Of a stretch of DNA of 64,000 nt, positions 1 to 12,837 are shown piece by piece; the stretch's first letter is position 1; the number at the start of each line of letters is the position of its first letter. This DNA is from Pseudocercospora fijiensis CIRAD86 (lineage: Eukaryota > Ascomycota > Dothideomycetes > Mycosphaerellales > Mycosphaerellaceae). The notes under the pieces are model-generated. The model was not told the origin of the DNA, did not search any database, and saw nothing but the letters and a program-made list of their open reading frames with translations. Location of the stretch: positions 5,981,424-6,045,423 of the forward strand of contig NW_006921533.1 of the NCBI RefSeq assembly GCF_000340215.1. Direction: 5' to 3'. A program made the position numbers and the translations under genes.

Positions 1-394
1 GCTATAAAGAGAAGCACATCATGCCAGTATTCGCCTTGTATGTTGCAACAATGTCGCCACGAACGTATCCCTACCAAACACTGAAAAGGTGGTCCACTTA
101 GAATAGCAGCAAAGACGTAACGCCGATGTAACGGACACGGCGGCTGTCGCAATCAATCGCGATCAATCTCTGGCAAAGAGATCGAGCACCGGAAAGATGA
201 GCCAATAGCCTTATATCGCTAATCTAGGCAAAGAAAAGCCAGGAGCCTCATATTGCTAATCAGGAAGAGGTAGATCAGTATACGGCTTGAGTCAAGCGTG
301 AACGACTTTCACCATGTTGTTGTTGTTAGGCAGAGAATGGAGATGTGGCACATGCTGCAATGCCAGATACGTTGTCTCGGGCAAGAAAATAACT
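1..394. other. Intergenic, nothing recognised
   Basis: No convincing coding region, RNA gene or repeat is seen. It lies downstream of the leftward UstYa-like gene, so part of it is probably that gene's 3' untranslated region. Confidence 0.5.
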
Positions 395-1186
395 CTATCT
401 CTTCAAGCGATCAACGTTGATCCTCCGTTTAATTCTCCTGTGCCCATGGTCATGCCCATTGCCAGCGGCCTTCTCTCTCTTCTCAATACCATACTTCCTC
501 ACCAGATCATAAAGCGGTTGAGGGTCTCGACATGTCCGACGATCATAGACTCCTTCGGCAATATCACCCTTCAGATTCCCATAGATATCTCTCGCCAGCT
601 CAAAAGTATCATCGGCCTGGCAAAGGATTGACATGCGCAGATAATGGAGACAATGTGGCCAATGCGGATCATCATGAGCATCCTTGCCAATGTTTTCGCC
701 TGCGGATGCTCTTTGCAACGCCTTCCGAATGCCAGCGAGACAGTGTAGTGAATGAAACATTCCGATACTGCCTTCGTCGTGCTTTTGGTCGAGGCTATAG
801 CCGGAAGCATTGAAGGGCGGGAAAGCAATATTTCCATGGTCTTCGGCGAGTTCGATCTCCCACAAGTAATCCCATTTGTGGTCTATTGACATGTAATTCT
901 CATCGTGTCCGAAAATGGGATGTTGGTTCAATGGACCTGATGATACGCGGCGGTCTGTGCCAGTATCGGAAGATGAGACCTTGCCGCCGAACATGGAATA
1001 CACGTTGAGGCCGAGTAATAGAATCAGGATGAACTCGACAGTGTATCGAATGATTTGTAAAGATCGCCTTCGCTGGCTCGTCGTCTCTGGGAAGTTTTGA
1101 AGGATTCGGTGCACTAGGGCGTCTTCCTCGTGGTCTGCATAACTCCCGCTGGGGCTAGTCAATGGTTTGTACTCGTCGTTTGCCAT
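395..1186 (-). CDS. UstYa-like (DUF3328) membrane oxidase, 263 aa
   Basis: Seen: a single uninterrupted frame of 263 codons from an ATG. A hydrophobic segment lies at about residues 47-66, after a short cytosolic N-terminus. The two hallmark histidine motifs of the DUF3328/UstYa family follow: HSLHC at residues 145-149 and HCLHYLR at 178-184. Known: UstYa-type proteins are type II membrane proteins that oxidise or cyclise ribosomal peptides (ustiloxin, cyclochlorotine) or act in other secondary-metabolite clusters. Context: no peptide precursor with Kex2 repeats, no NRPS/PKS and no other tailoring enzyme is visible nearby; the neighbour is MET3. Both motifs are intact, so it may well be active, but its substrate cannot be named. 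The C-terminal tail is rich in His, Lys and Arg. Confidence 0.85.
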   Translation of the reverse strand: MANDEYKPLTSPSGSYADHEEDALVHRILQNFPETTSQRRRSLQIIRYTVEFILILLLGLNVYSMFGGKVSSSDTGTDRRVSSGPLNQHPIFGHDENYMSIDHKWDYLWEIELAEDHGNIAFPPFNASGYSLDQKHDEGSIGMFHSLHCLAGIRKALQRASAGENIGKDAHDDPHWPHCLHYLRMSILCQADDTFELARDIYGNLKGDIAEGVYDRRTCRDPQPLYDLVRKYGIEKREKAAGNGHDHGHRRIKRRINVDRLKR

Positions 1187-3847
<2,661 letters not shown>

Positions 3848-4456
3848 AATAACGGTTTGGCACTGCACCTACTTGTATTGCATTGTGGACTAGACTTTGA
3901 GAGCGCAGTCCGGTGGAAAAAAAGGATACGAAGGATAGATATCAGGTCTCATAGACAGAGGCGCATGGGAATGAAGCATTTACTGGCACCCTGTATGCTC
4001 TACTCGATACAACGCTCACCCACTTCTGACTGAGAATTCTTCAGTACTTACCGAGGAACTTCATGCTTGGGCCGCCTTTGCGAGGCTGCACGTCGCTCCT
4101 GCTCTACAGCGTTGTCTCGCCAGCAGTAACCCATTTGAGCGTATGCCGCGCTACATTGAGATGGCTGTCTGTACTGACTGTATGTATGGAAGTCATGTGC
4201 CCTGGAGGTTGAGCCTGGAGTTATGGAAACGGCAGCCCATCCACACTGCTGTGTACGAAGATGTTTGCTTTGTACCTAGGCTCGTATATTTCCTTCGCGG
4301 CTAGTAGACGAGGACGCGTTGCACTGTCGATCACTGACGAAGGTGGAAAATTGGGTGTGAAGTAGACTTCTGGTCGTCAAAAGCATCAGGAAACAGTGTC
4401 ATGTGACAACTCTTGATTAACATGATAATAATAATCTTGTTTGGACGAGTTGTGGA
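3848..4456. other. Convergent 3' intergenic region
   Basis: The 609 bp between the stop codons of MET3 (+) and the siroheme synthase gene (-) presumably contain both 3' untranslated regions. No coding region, repeat or RNA gene was recognised. Confidence 0.5.
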
Positions 4457-6184
4457 TCAAAGCGTAACAGGCGCTGCGAGTGTTTTCTCACGCTCACTCT
4501 CCACACCAGGTGTGCCAGGCATGGAGACCAAAGCCTCTCGCAATCCATCTAGACTGCCCGCAGCTTCTCCCATTCCATCCAGCACGTCTAATCCTTGGAA
4601 ACCATCCTCGACAATCCACTTCTGCGCGGGCTTTTGAAGCACTTCGCAAGAATTGCCCACAACAAGTAGTCCAGGCGGCCTCGAGCCTTCTTCCTCAACC
4701 GCCGTGCACACATGTTCCAGTGTTGTCCGGATGACACGCTGATCGGGGCAAGAAGCACGCTCGATCACTGCACAAGGTGTCGTTGGCGGGTAAGGAATAA
4801 TCTTGTGGTCGAGCAGGCTGGTGATTAGGTCCTGCAGTCTATGCAATGCCATCAGGAACACCACAGTCTGGTTCGAGAGATAGGCAGGTGGATTTGGCGA
4901 GGCGCCTTTGCGACCAGTCCCTGTGCAGACCAGCACCTGGTCGCTGACGCTACGATGCGTTACAGGTATCTGTGCAAACAGCGGGCCACTGAGCGACGAC
5001 GTAACGCCAGGCAACACCACTGCTTCATAGCCATGCTCGCGGAAGAAAGCCACTTCTTCAGCGCCGCGGCCGTAGAGATACGGATCTCCTTGCTTCAGCC
5101 GTAATACTGTCTTTCCTTGCTGGATTGCTTCCAGCGCCATGCTGTGCAATTCATCCTGGGCCTGATCAGCGTTTCCAGGAAACTTGCGAGCAATCTTGAT
5201 GGGAGTTCTTCTGGGAACAAGCTCTAACACCGGTGCCGGCACCAGCTTGTCTGCTAGGATGAGGTCTGCGCTCCGAATCGCCTTCAGCGTCGCCGCTGTG
5301 AGGAGATCAGGATGGCCGGGTCCAGATCCAGCAAGTATGATGCGCCCAGAATTGCGACGTGCATCGATTGCGGCGATACTGATTGGAGGCTTCTCTTCAC
5401 CCAATTGTGAAGACGCCGCTTCTTGCTTATACGCTCGGAGAATCTGCTCCACGTCTTCATCTGTAATTGCTGCTAGGCGGCGCAAAGGCCAGTACTCGCA
5501 AATCTGCGCCAACCACCTCATCCTACGCGCCTTTGCTGCCTCGGCGTCGGTGGGAAGCACGAGCTTGTTAAATGCAGCATTTTGACCTGACTCTTCATCT
5601 TCTACTGCTGGATCTGCGCTGCCATCATTGGCGTGATCTTGCTCCCAGATCTTTCTCCGTACAGTGCCTAGACGTTCTACAGCAGGACCCAAATCGTGAG
5701 GAAGAGCAGCAGCGATTTCTCTTCGTATCCTGGAGGCTAGTTTACAACCTCTACCGCTTGTCGTCACACCAATCTGCAACGGACCAGAGCTGTGGGTGCT
5801 CAGCAAGGTGAATGTGCACAAATTCGGTGCATCTGCGACATTGATTGGTATTCGCAGTCTTCTACAAATTGTGCTTATTTTTGTGGCAAGCTCGCTCTTT
5901 CCCCCCGAGGTTACGAAGACTGCATCCACGACATGGTCGACCTCTTCCCGCCCAAGCGCTGTGAGATGGCCCTCCTCAAATTCCTTCTGCACCCACTGCA
6001 CGGCTTTTTCTTCGATCCGTTTTGCGAGGCCGTAATGTATGGTCGCATTCTCGGGCGCTATGAGAATCGGTTTCGCACCAACTTCGATCGATCTCGCGCA
6101 TCGTGCCCCAGCTAGAGGGTTTGATCCAATTATGAGGTGCACATGGGCAGTCGAGTCTACCGCAGTGAGTAATGCGGGCGCCAT
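4457..6184 (-). CDS. Fused siroheme synthase (Met8-like dehydrogenase/chelatase + SUMT), 575 aa
   Basis: Makes siroheme, the cofactor of sulfite and nitrite reductase, from uroporphyrinogen III. Seen: the N-terminal half has a Rossmann-type start (LIIGSNPLAGAR, then ILIAPE) and Met8/CysG-like blocks (NVADAPNLCTF, SGRGCKLASRIRREI). The C-terminal half, from about residue 283, has uroporphyrinogen methyltransferase motifs (GSGPGHPDLLT, LKQGDPYLYGRGAEE, LPGVTSSLSGP). This is a CysG-like fusion in which methylation, NAD-dependent oxidation and iron chelation are all represented. The start chosen is the ATG at 6184; the frame remains open 7 codons further, but only to a TTG. It is convergent with MET3, so two sulfate-assimilation genes sit side by side. 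Confidence 0.93.
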   Translation of the reverse strand: MAPALLTAVDSTAHVHLIIGSNPLAGARCARSIEVGAKPILIAPENATIHYGLAKRIEEKAVQWVQKEFEEGHLTALGREEVDHVVDAVFVTSGGKSELATKISTICRRLRIPINVADAPNLCTFTLLSTHSSGPLQIGVTTSGRGCKLASRIRREIAAALPHDLGPAVERLGTVRRKIWEQDHANDGSADPAVEDEESGQNAAFNKLVLPTDAEAAKARRMRWLAQICEYWPLRRLAAITDEDVEQILRAYKQEAASSQLGEEKPPISIAAIDARRNSGRIILAGSGPGHPDLLTAATLKAIRSADLILADKLVPAPVLELVPRRTPIKIARKFPGNADQAQDELHSMALEAIQQGKTVLRLKQGDPYLYGRGAEEVAFFREHGYEAVVLPGVTSSLSGPLFAQIPVTHRSVSDQVLVCTGTGRKGASPNPPAYLSNQTVVFLMALHRLQDLITSLLDHKIIPYPPTTPCAVIERASCPDQRVIRTTLEHVCTAVEEEGSRPPGLLVVGNSCEVLQKPAQKWIVEDGFQGLDVLDGMGEAAGSLDGLREALVSMPGTPGVESEREKTLAAPVTL

Positions 6185-6543
6185 TGTAAAATTGTTCGAG
6201 GACAATGGGAATGGCTGTCACTCTTTGCTAATTGAGAGAAGACCAGCAATGCAGTAAAGATAGCAACGCCTTGATCCTGGGGACGTAGCAGTATCTCCTA
6301 GGCACACATCGTGGCAAAGCAAATAGGTTGATAAGTTCGTGCATTGATAAGTCAGAGATCGGCGCCAAGTCAAGCATGCAAGCCCTCCAAATCCCGAGAA
6401 CGGAGCGGGAGCTGCAGCCGCGGAGAAGCGTGGCGCAAGTTCACAAACAAAGAGCACTTTGTGCCTGGAACTGTTCTCCGGCGGGCTGCCAGTGCCGCAA
6501 TAATTTGCATCAAATGCTACGCAGCACTGCCGCCGTTGTCACA
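6185..6543. promoter_or_regulatory. Upstream region of siroheme synthase gene
   Basis: These 359 bp lie between two leftward genes. They hold the promoter of the siroheme synthase gene and the 3' end of the RAV2-like transcript. No specific site was recognised. Confidence 0.35.
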
Positions 6544-7503
6544 TCAGCCCTCCTCATGCTCTTGACCCATGACCACGCCCAGAGCACGTCGCGAAAGAGC
6601 CACAGTGCGCTCGAGTGCAGCCAGCTTCGCCATGGCAGCCATTAGACTTGGGTCTTGCGACTCAACTCTGACCTTCTCTCTCACGCGAACTTCCTGCCCT
6701 TTGTATGTGAAGACCTCATGCGCTTCGTCGTGGAATGCCTTCACGCCGCCTCCAAGTACGGCTCCCAAGCGCTCGCGCAACGAGAATCCGCTGTAAGATG
6801 CTCCACCGGACGGCGTACTTAGCGATAATGGTGTGTTCGTGCCTGTGTTCGGGTAGGCAAGTTCGAGCGTGCGAACAAACAGTAGGACTGCGGCTTCGGA
6901 GACAGAAATATGGAGCGAGACGTTCGCAGGCAGCGGTGGATTGAAGGCATTCTCATCGATCGGCTCCTCGTGCCATGATTTCTGATTCTGTGTCCATCCC
7001 TTCAGGGCAGACTTCGCTTCCTGTATGTTGTCATGGAGCAGACGTAGTTGGCCTGAGATGAAATTGGCATTCTTGCTGTCGCCTGTCCATTGCGTCGCGT
7101 CCACCACATCCAGACAGGCGTTGATTAGCGTGCGCGTCGTGGTAAGCTGTGAGAGAACGATAGTGGCGGCGGTAGGTAGACTGGACACGGACAGCTTGTA
7201 GTTGCTGTGCCCCTTGGGCGGAGGCAGCGATGGCAGTCGGAGCTGGATGTCACCCTTCACGATCCTGGCGCCCACTCTGGTGATGAAGCCTTTGAGGTTT
7301 TCCGAGCGCAGCGACGACAGCACCAATGTCGAGCCAGGCTCTTTGGGGGCAAGCAGCTCGGCACACTCCTCCAGACCATGCTTCAAGCTGCGGAGGGTGT
7401 CTTGCAAGGAGGCGAGCAGGCATTCGAGCTCACGCGTCAGTGTGGCTTCTTCTTCTTTGACCAGGTTTTCCGGCGTGATGGCTGGCCACAGCACAGTGGT
7501 CAT
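6544..7503 (-). CDS. RAV2: Rogdi/Rav2 family RAVE-complex subunit, 319 aa
   Basis: Known: Rav2 of yeast, homologous to animal Rogdi, is part of the RAVE complex, which reassembles the V-ATPase V1 and Vo sectors. Seen: the N-terminus pairs an acidic helix (LTRELECLLASLQDTL) with a long helical region, then LRSENLKGFITRVGARI, and a C-terminal block starting near PANVSLHISVSEAAVLLFV. These match the order of conserved blocks in Rogdi proteins as I remember them. The start is taken at the ATG at 7503 (MTTVLWPAI). The frame extends 86 codons further upstream, but that part is cysteine- and tryptophan-rich and unlike the family. No intron is needed. The function is assigned by family resemblance, not by a catalytic motif. 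Confidence 0.8.
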   Translation of the reverse strand: MTTVLWPAITPENLVKEEEATLTRELECLLASLQDTLRSLKHGLEECAELLAPKEPGSTLVLSSLRSENLKGFITRVGARIVKGDIQLRLPSLPPPKGHSNYKLSVSSLPTAATIVLSQLTTTRTLINACLDVVDATQWTGDSKNANFISGQLRLLHDNIQEAKSALKGWTQNQKSWHEEPIDENAFNPPLPANVSLHISVSEAAVLLFVRTLELAYPNTGTNTPLSLSTPSGGASYSGFSLRERLGAVLGGGVKAFHDEAHEVFTYKGQEVRVREKVRVESQDPSLMAAMAKLAALERTVALSRRALGVVMGQEHEEG

Positions 7504-8391
7504 GTTGCAGACGAGTCCCGAGGTGGTCGAGGTGCGATGGAGCTTCCCGGCCGAGGAGGAGCACTCGCAGCACCACCCAGCAATCAATTCACGCAGCGAT
7601 TCAGTTCCAACTTCCAGGTTGCACAGCCAAGGCAAGGCAAGCCACATGTGATCTGATCGTATCGTGATCCCAGTCCAGATGTACCGCCCGGCTCGCGTTG
7701 CCATGTGACATGACTTCATTGACAAAGGCTGTTGGAATGCCCACGCAGCGCAGCAAAGCAATCATTGTTCCGAGTTCGACCTCCAGCGCACGCTTCCAGC
7801 TCATGTCACATGTGCACCATCTGCATGCGTTCCCACCACCACCACCACCGCCACCACCACCGCCGCCGCCTCTACACGCACTTCTTCAATCAATCCAAGC
7901 GAAGAATCCTCCGGTGCGGTGGGCATCCCCGTCACCCCGTCACCCCGGCAGCGGCAGCGGCAGCGATTGACTTCGCAGCAACGTCATTTGCCTCGTAGCT
8001 TTGGCGCCAGCAAGCTTTCTGCTGCTGCTTCTGCGAGATCACATCACGCACCGCCAAAGCGCGACCTGATCATCGACCACGTCACATCCCAAGCAGCAAC
8101 CACAGCTGCCATACTGCTCACCTAAGTTACGTAGAAGAATCACCTGCGCCTCGCCTTCTGCATCCTTGCCCCCACCTGCGAACATTCTTGTTTGATAAAA
8201 CACTCCCAAACCTGAGAGCCAGCGTCCCAGCGGCCGAGCCGTTTCAAGGAGCGCGTGTTTTGTTGCCCCTATTCCACTCCCTAGGGAACAAAATCATCCA
8301 ACCACACCAGATCTGACACAGCTCTTGTAACGAGCATCTCCCCTGTCCGCTGCTCGCTGCCGAACGACCACCGTCGCAGACGCCAGACACC
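7504..8391. promoter_or_regulatory. Divergent upstream region of RAV2-like and SUR7-like genes
   Basis: An 888-bp gap between divergent genes. It contains a CCACCA/CCGCCG trinucleotide-rich run at about 7829-7868 and CT-rich stretches typical of fungal promoters near 8130-8380. No gene was recognised. Confidence 0.4.
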
Positions 8392-9373
8392 ATGCTACTT
8401 TCACGTGAGTACTCCAGCTTCAACCCGGATCGACGAGATATACGACGCCTACTAACACGAATGATTAGGCGCAACCCTGGCGTTCACCGCCGTGCTCCTC
8501 GTCGCAGGAGGCATCGTCATGGAATTCTTGGTCATCCTGTCAGGCCTAAACAGTTCGCCATTGAACCGCGTCTACTTCCTGCAAGCAGACACCACGGGTA
8601 TCACAGGCGGGAACGACCACTTCCGAAACCCTGCACGATGGACCTACCTGGCCATCTGCGGTGTTGACAATGGCCGCAACGCGAACTGCAACCCGAGGGG
8701 CGCCGCGATTCCATTCAGCCCAGTGAGGAACTTTGGAACTACGACTGGAGTGCCAGAGCAATTCATCGGTACCAACTCTTACTACTATCTCAGCCGTGTC
8801 GCCTGGGCATTCTACCTGGTCGCACTGTTCTTCTCGGTCTGCACATTTTTCACCAGCATTGCCGCATACTTTGCGCGTCTCGGTGCCTATATGACCGGCT
8901 TCTTCGCCTTCCTGGCATTCCTCTTCCAGGCTCTGTGCTCCTCGCTCATGACGTGAGTATATCTCTACGCGTGTCACGTCGGAGAAAACTAATGTATGTC
9001 AACAGCGCATGGACCGTCAAGGCACGCAACGCCTTCCGCAGCAACAACCAATCTGCTTCCCTCGGCGTCAAGGCATATGCTTTCTCCTGGGCATCGACTG
9101 CTTGCTTCCTCTTCGCAGCACTTCTCTTCTGTGTCGGTGGCAGTGTTGGCAAGAGCAAGAACATCAAGTCCAAGGGCTACTTCGGCCGCAAGAAGAGCAC
9201 TCGAAGCAACCACACCCGAGGAAGCTTCATCGACAGCAACGAGCGGGGCATCAAGGATGAGTATGTAAAATCCTAATTGCAAGTTCAGGTAAGCAGCTAT
9301 TTGGCTGACAGATCGACTAACAGGTACAAATAGTCACTCCTTCGAGCGATCGTCCTTCGATCGCGCAACATAG
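8392..9373 (+). CDS. SUR7/PalI-family eisosome membrane protein, about 263 aa
   Basis: SUR7-type proteins are four-span plasma-membrane proteins of eisosomes (MCC domains) that influence cell wall and endocytosis. Seen: an N-terminal membrane helix, an extracellular loop beginning NSSPLNRVYFLQADTTGI, and three further hydrophobic helices (VAWAFYLVALFFSVCTFF; TGFFAFLAFLFQALCSS; STACFLFAALLFCVGG), then a basic tail. Exons: 8392-8404, 8469-8952, 9006-9260 and probably 9334-9373. Intron 1 has a perfect TACTAAC branch site; intron 2 is 53 nt with CTAAT. The third splice (donor GTATGT at 9261) gives a tail ending FERSSFDRAT. If it is unspliced, translation stops at 9276 after EYVKS; an acceptor at 9323 would end the protein with EYK. 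The family call is firm; the last residues are not. Confidence 0.83.
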
Positions 9374-9955
9374 AAGTAGCGCAGCAACGCCTCTTCACAA
9401 CGCGACTACGATGGGCTGAGTTTGAATGACAGCACTGCCGGCAGGAGCAGCAACAGAGCTGATACGGAGAAGATCTCGTAACGTGTCTATGCTTTCACGA
9501 TTGTACGCACGCAAACTGGTGTCCAGGTTTTGAATAACAAATACCCAGTAGGAAACAAGTATGTAATGTGTTGTCCTTGTAATTAGGAGAGAAATTTATG
9601 ATAATGTATCAAGACAGTATATTTCTATCTAGCGACTTCTACTCCTACACCCAGCCAATTTGAGTTAGGCAGTGACTGCTGATTGTGGAACCCTGCTAAC
9701 AGGTTGACTACGCATATGCATTGACGCCGACGTAGCGAGTGAAACAATCCTCGTCGGTCTCTGAGTCAGTCTCGCTCTGGATCCGCGACACTTCCAAGCT
9801 CGACCTACTGCCCCCCTAGTCCGGTAGCGCTACACACCACTCTGGTTGCAATCGCGCTACACAATAATTCCAGAAGAGAACTCATCAGTATCGACAAGTT
9901 CACCCCAACGCGTCACTCCCTCAGATTGCTCTCACAATTCCTGGACTTGGAGAAC
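9374..9955. other. Intergenic, nothing recognised
   Basis: This 582-bp gap holds the 3' region of the SUR7-like gene and the promoter of the next rightward gene. No RNA gene or repeat was seen. Confidence 0.4.
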
Positions 9956-10774
9956 ATGATGACTATTTACGACACGCTGGATCTGCATCAACCGTGTTTC
10001 TACAAATATGACTGGGCATTTCGCGTCGTGGGGGATGGACCGAACGGCAATCACTCATCATTCGACGAAGAGACAGACAGCCTCGTCGCCAGAGCCCCAA
10101 GCACCCCAGTGAATATGGACGCGGTCGAGAACCATCTGCTCTGGCAGCCTCGCCCCAGCCCCTTCATGTCCGTCTACACTCTCTGGCGCAAAGCCCTGCA
10201 CAGAGCTCAATGGCTCTGCGACCGCGGAGCTCAGAACGTCCGAATCTATGTCATCGACATGGAGGAAGTCGCCATCACCTCTCCGGGCCTCATCGCTTTC
10301 GACGCCACATCTCTGGCTACAAAACTCGGCTTCCGTGCCCTCACTCCATGGCAGAAACGCAACAGATCCCATTTGCCTCAGTGGCTCAATCGACAGAATC
10401 TCGATAACCATGAATCCGAACTGCTGATTTACCGTGCAATCCCAGATGTCAGCATCACGGTCCTCGCGGTTATTCCTTCTGATGGGCCGACGCTACGCTT
10501 TCCTGTACACCTTGGAGTCATGGAAGTTCCGACCAAATTCGTCGAATGGAGACAAGTCGCTGCCCAGTCTGGGGTTTTTCGACAGCGTGATACAATCGAC
10601 GCTATTGAGAATTTGGAACAGGATATCTGCTCCGATGACAGCCCGGCTAGGAAAGTCTACGATATTGTTTTCCAGGCTATAGATGGCCAACTGCAATACG
10701 GCCCTCGATGGAGTACAGATACAATTCTTTTTGCTATGCAGGCGATGTTGATTGAAGACTGGTCCTACGTATAA
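9956..10774 (+). CDS. Fungal protein of unknown function, paralogue A, 272 aa
   Basis: I do not recognise a characterised family. The first ATG of the open frame is at 9956 (10 upstream codons come from a TTG). The sequence has no signal peptide or membrane helix. Blocks seen: WAFRVVG near the N-terminus, PFMSVYTLWRKALHRAQWL followed by RIYVIDMEEV, and a later block ESELLIYRAIPDVSI. The same blocks in the same order occur in the leftward gene at 10861-11997, so the two are diverged paralogues facing each other with 86 bp between stops. The FRV...SW.AL...I..ID pattern recalls fungal DUF7587-type domains, but this is only an impression. Confidence 0.65.
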   Translation: MMTIYDTLDLHQPCFYKYDWAFRVVGDGPNGNHSSFDEETDSLVARAPSTPVNMDAVENHLLWQPRPSPFMSVYTLWRKALHRAQWLCDRGAQNVRIYVIDMEEVAITSPGLIAFDATSLATKLGFRALTPWQKRNRSHLPQWLNRQNLDNHESELLIYRAIPDVSITVLAVIPSDGPTLRFPVHLGVMEVPTKFVEWRQVAAQSGVFRQRDTIDAIENLEQDICSDDSPARKVYDIVFQAIDGQLQYGPRWSTDTILFAMQAMLIEDWSYV

Positions 10775-10860
10775 TATTATCATCATCATCATCTATTTCT
10801 AAAATCCACAAAATCCGACTGATACGAACGACATCTTCTTCTCCTGTCTCAATATCCTTT

Positions 10861-11997
10861 CTAAATCGCAGAAACACTCGAACACCTCGTCCCCATCCGT
10901 TGCTGCACCTCAACCCTCCCATATATCTTCCCCTTCACCTCACTCATCCCCGCAACCACCTGCAACAATTTCCCCTCATCTAACCATCCCCGACATCGAA
11001 AAATCTCAAGAAAAAACCAACTCAACACCGAATCCAATTTCCTCACATCTTCCGCTTTTTCTTCTTCTTCTTCTTCCTCTTCCATCCCATTGCGTCGAAA
11101 CGCACTCGAATAATACATCTCCGGACTCTCCCTCTTCACATCCTCCTCCTCATGCTCCGCATAAAATTCAATTTCGTCCCAAAGTTCCTGCGGCAGGGAA
11201 ATCGTTCCGAAATAGGTCGTGAGGGAACGAGAGATGCCTCCGGCTGGGATTTCGAATAATTGTCCGATTCCCAGATCGAGGGTGTTGGAATATACCAGAA
11301 TTTCTGAAGCGAAGGTGCGGGTTCGGAGGGTTCGGCCGAGCTTTCTTCGGTGGAGTTCTTCGATTAGGAGGGGTGAGGAGTAGATTGGGGTGTAGTAGGA
11401 TAGGAGGTCGAGGTCTAGGGCTTGGATGGAGATGTTGGAGGAGGAGGAGGGGTTGTGGCGTTGGAGCCAGCGGGATTGGCCTAGGGCTCGGTCCCAGGAT
11501 GTGTAGAGGATTTGGAGACCGGTGTTGGGGTCTTTTGGGTTGTTGAGGATGGTGTGGGCGGAGGAGAGGGTTGGAAAGAGTGAGATTTTGCCGGTGAAGG
11601 TTGTACTGGCTGTACTGCTGCTGGTGGCGGTGGTGTTGGTCAGGCTTGTATCGGTACTCTTGGTTGATGTGACTGAGATAGGTTCATCTTCCTTGATGTC
11701 TTTGACGCTGTGATCTGAGATTTGGAGTTTTGCTAAGGCTTTGGTGAGAGATGGTGGCTCGGGACTGTCGGGGATATCTTCTGTCGTCTCGTCTTCTGGG
11801 ATAGGTACAATGGAGTTTTTTCTGTCGATCTCGCTTGGACTGTTATCTATTACTCTGAAAGCGATGCCTCTAGAGAAGAGAGGATACGCTGTGATGTTGT
11901 ATTGGCAGTAGTCCGGTATGGGGACATCGGGAACTCTTTTCGGTTTGGATGCCTTCTTCGGCTGCGTACTCTTGGAGTTGCGAGGATTTGGAGTCAT
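10861..11997 (-). CDS. Fungal protein of unknown function, paralogue B, 378 aa
   Basis: Uncharacterised. It shares with the 9956-10774 gene the blocks IAFRVIDNSP, LYTSWDRALGQSRWL followed by ISIQALDLDLL, and ASEILVYSNTLDLGI...FEIPAGG, in the same order. It differs by a basic N-terminus (KSTQPKKASKPKR), a Ser/Thr-rich linker at about residues 95-135 and an acidic Glu run at about residues 305-316, encoded by a GAA/GAG-rich (CTT on the + strand) tract near 11060-11085. No signal peptide or membrane helix is visible. The stop codons of the pair are 86 bp apart. Confidence 0.65.
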   Translation of the reverse strand: MTPNPRNSKSTQPKKASKPKRVPDVPIPDYCQYNITAYPLFSRGIAFRVIDNSPSEIDRKNSIVPIPEDETTEDIPDSPEPPSLTKALAKLQISDHSVKDIKEDEPISVTSTKSTDTSLTNTTATSSSTASTTFTGKISLFPTLSSAHTILNNPKDPNTGLQILYTSWDRALGQSRWLQRHNPSSSSNISIQALDLDLLSYYTPIYSSPLLIEELHRRKLGRTLRTRTFASEILVYSNTLDLGIGQLFEIPAGGISRSLTTYFGTISLPQELWDEIEFYAEHEEEDVKRESPEMYYSSAFRRNGMEEEEEEEEKAEDVRKLDSVLSWFFLEIFRCRGWLDEGKLLQVVAGMSEVKGKIYGRVEVQQRMGTRCSSVSAI

Positions 11998-12837
11998 TTT
12001 GCTATTCCTTCAGTAGGAAGCAGTTCGTTCGAGTGAGAGAGATCCTAATGTCGTGAGCATCGTAGTCTCATGCCAGGATACATCGGATATATGTATAGCT
12101 GGAACTGTTGCAAGGATAGCCAGTGTTGCTCCACGACTTCGCAAAGTTTGAGATAGTGAGCGAAAGTTGCGTGACGCAGCAAGATCTGTGTCGATATGCG
12201 AAATTGCAGTATCGATCTCTTGCTTATCGGATTAGTTCTCCTCCTCATCATCACTTGCACAGCTGGGCCGCAAAGCATAGCAGCACCCGAGTAAATGCTT
12301 ATATCGCCGAACAGCGGTACTTTGGGGAATTTCTCATCCTGCTATCACGATCGATAGTAAGTAGTGATACGACGAGGAAGTTGGGACGGTTGTGCTGCCA
12401 AATTCAAAGCCAGTGGCCGCGATTCTCGGTGCAACCCAGTAGCCTGTAGTGGTGGTGTTGGCTTGGCAATCGGTTCCACTTGCTCCCGCTGACAGGCATC
12501 GCAGTTGGATCATCACGTCGGCTCGCTGCCGACCGCCTGGTTGGCCTACTACGGAGCCAGGCCAAGCCGTGACGACACTCCACATCGAAGGATCGCATCG
12601 CATCGCAAACACGATGATGATCTGCGGCGTGTCGCTGCACCAAATCTTCCCAGTTTCAGCTCACGTTCCAATGATACCATGGCATGGCTAACACGCTGGG
12701 CCAAGGACATGGCGTTCCAGGAACCGCATAAACACGCGAGACGTGAAAGAGCATAATGTTCCGATGCCCTTTGCACTTGAGCCTTCACCTCCTCAGTCGT
12801 GCAAGCCCTTCTACCTTGAACCGTTACTACTAAGAAA
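11998..12837. promoter_or_regulatory. Divergent upstream region
   Basis: These 840 bp separate paralogue B (-) from the next rightward gene and must hold both promoters. Several short open frames overlap on both strands here, but none shows protein-like composition. Confidence 0.35.

Noticed and set aside
6544..7761. RAV2-like protein of 405 aa starting at 7761
   Set aside because: The first 86 residues are unlike the family and rich in Cys and Trp; the ATG at 7503 gives the expected N-terminus.
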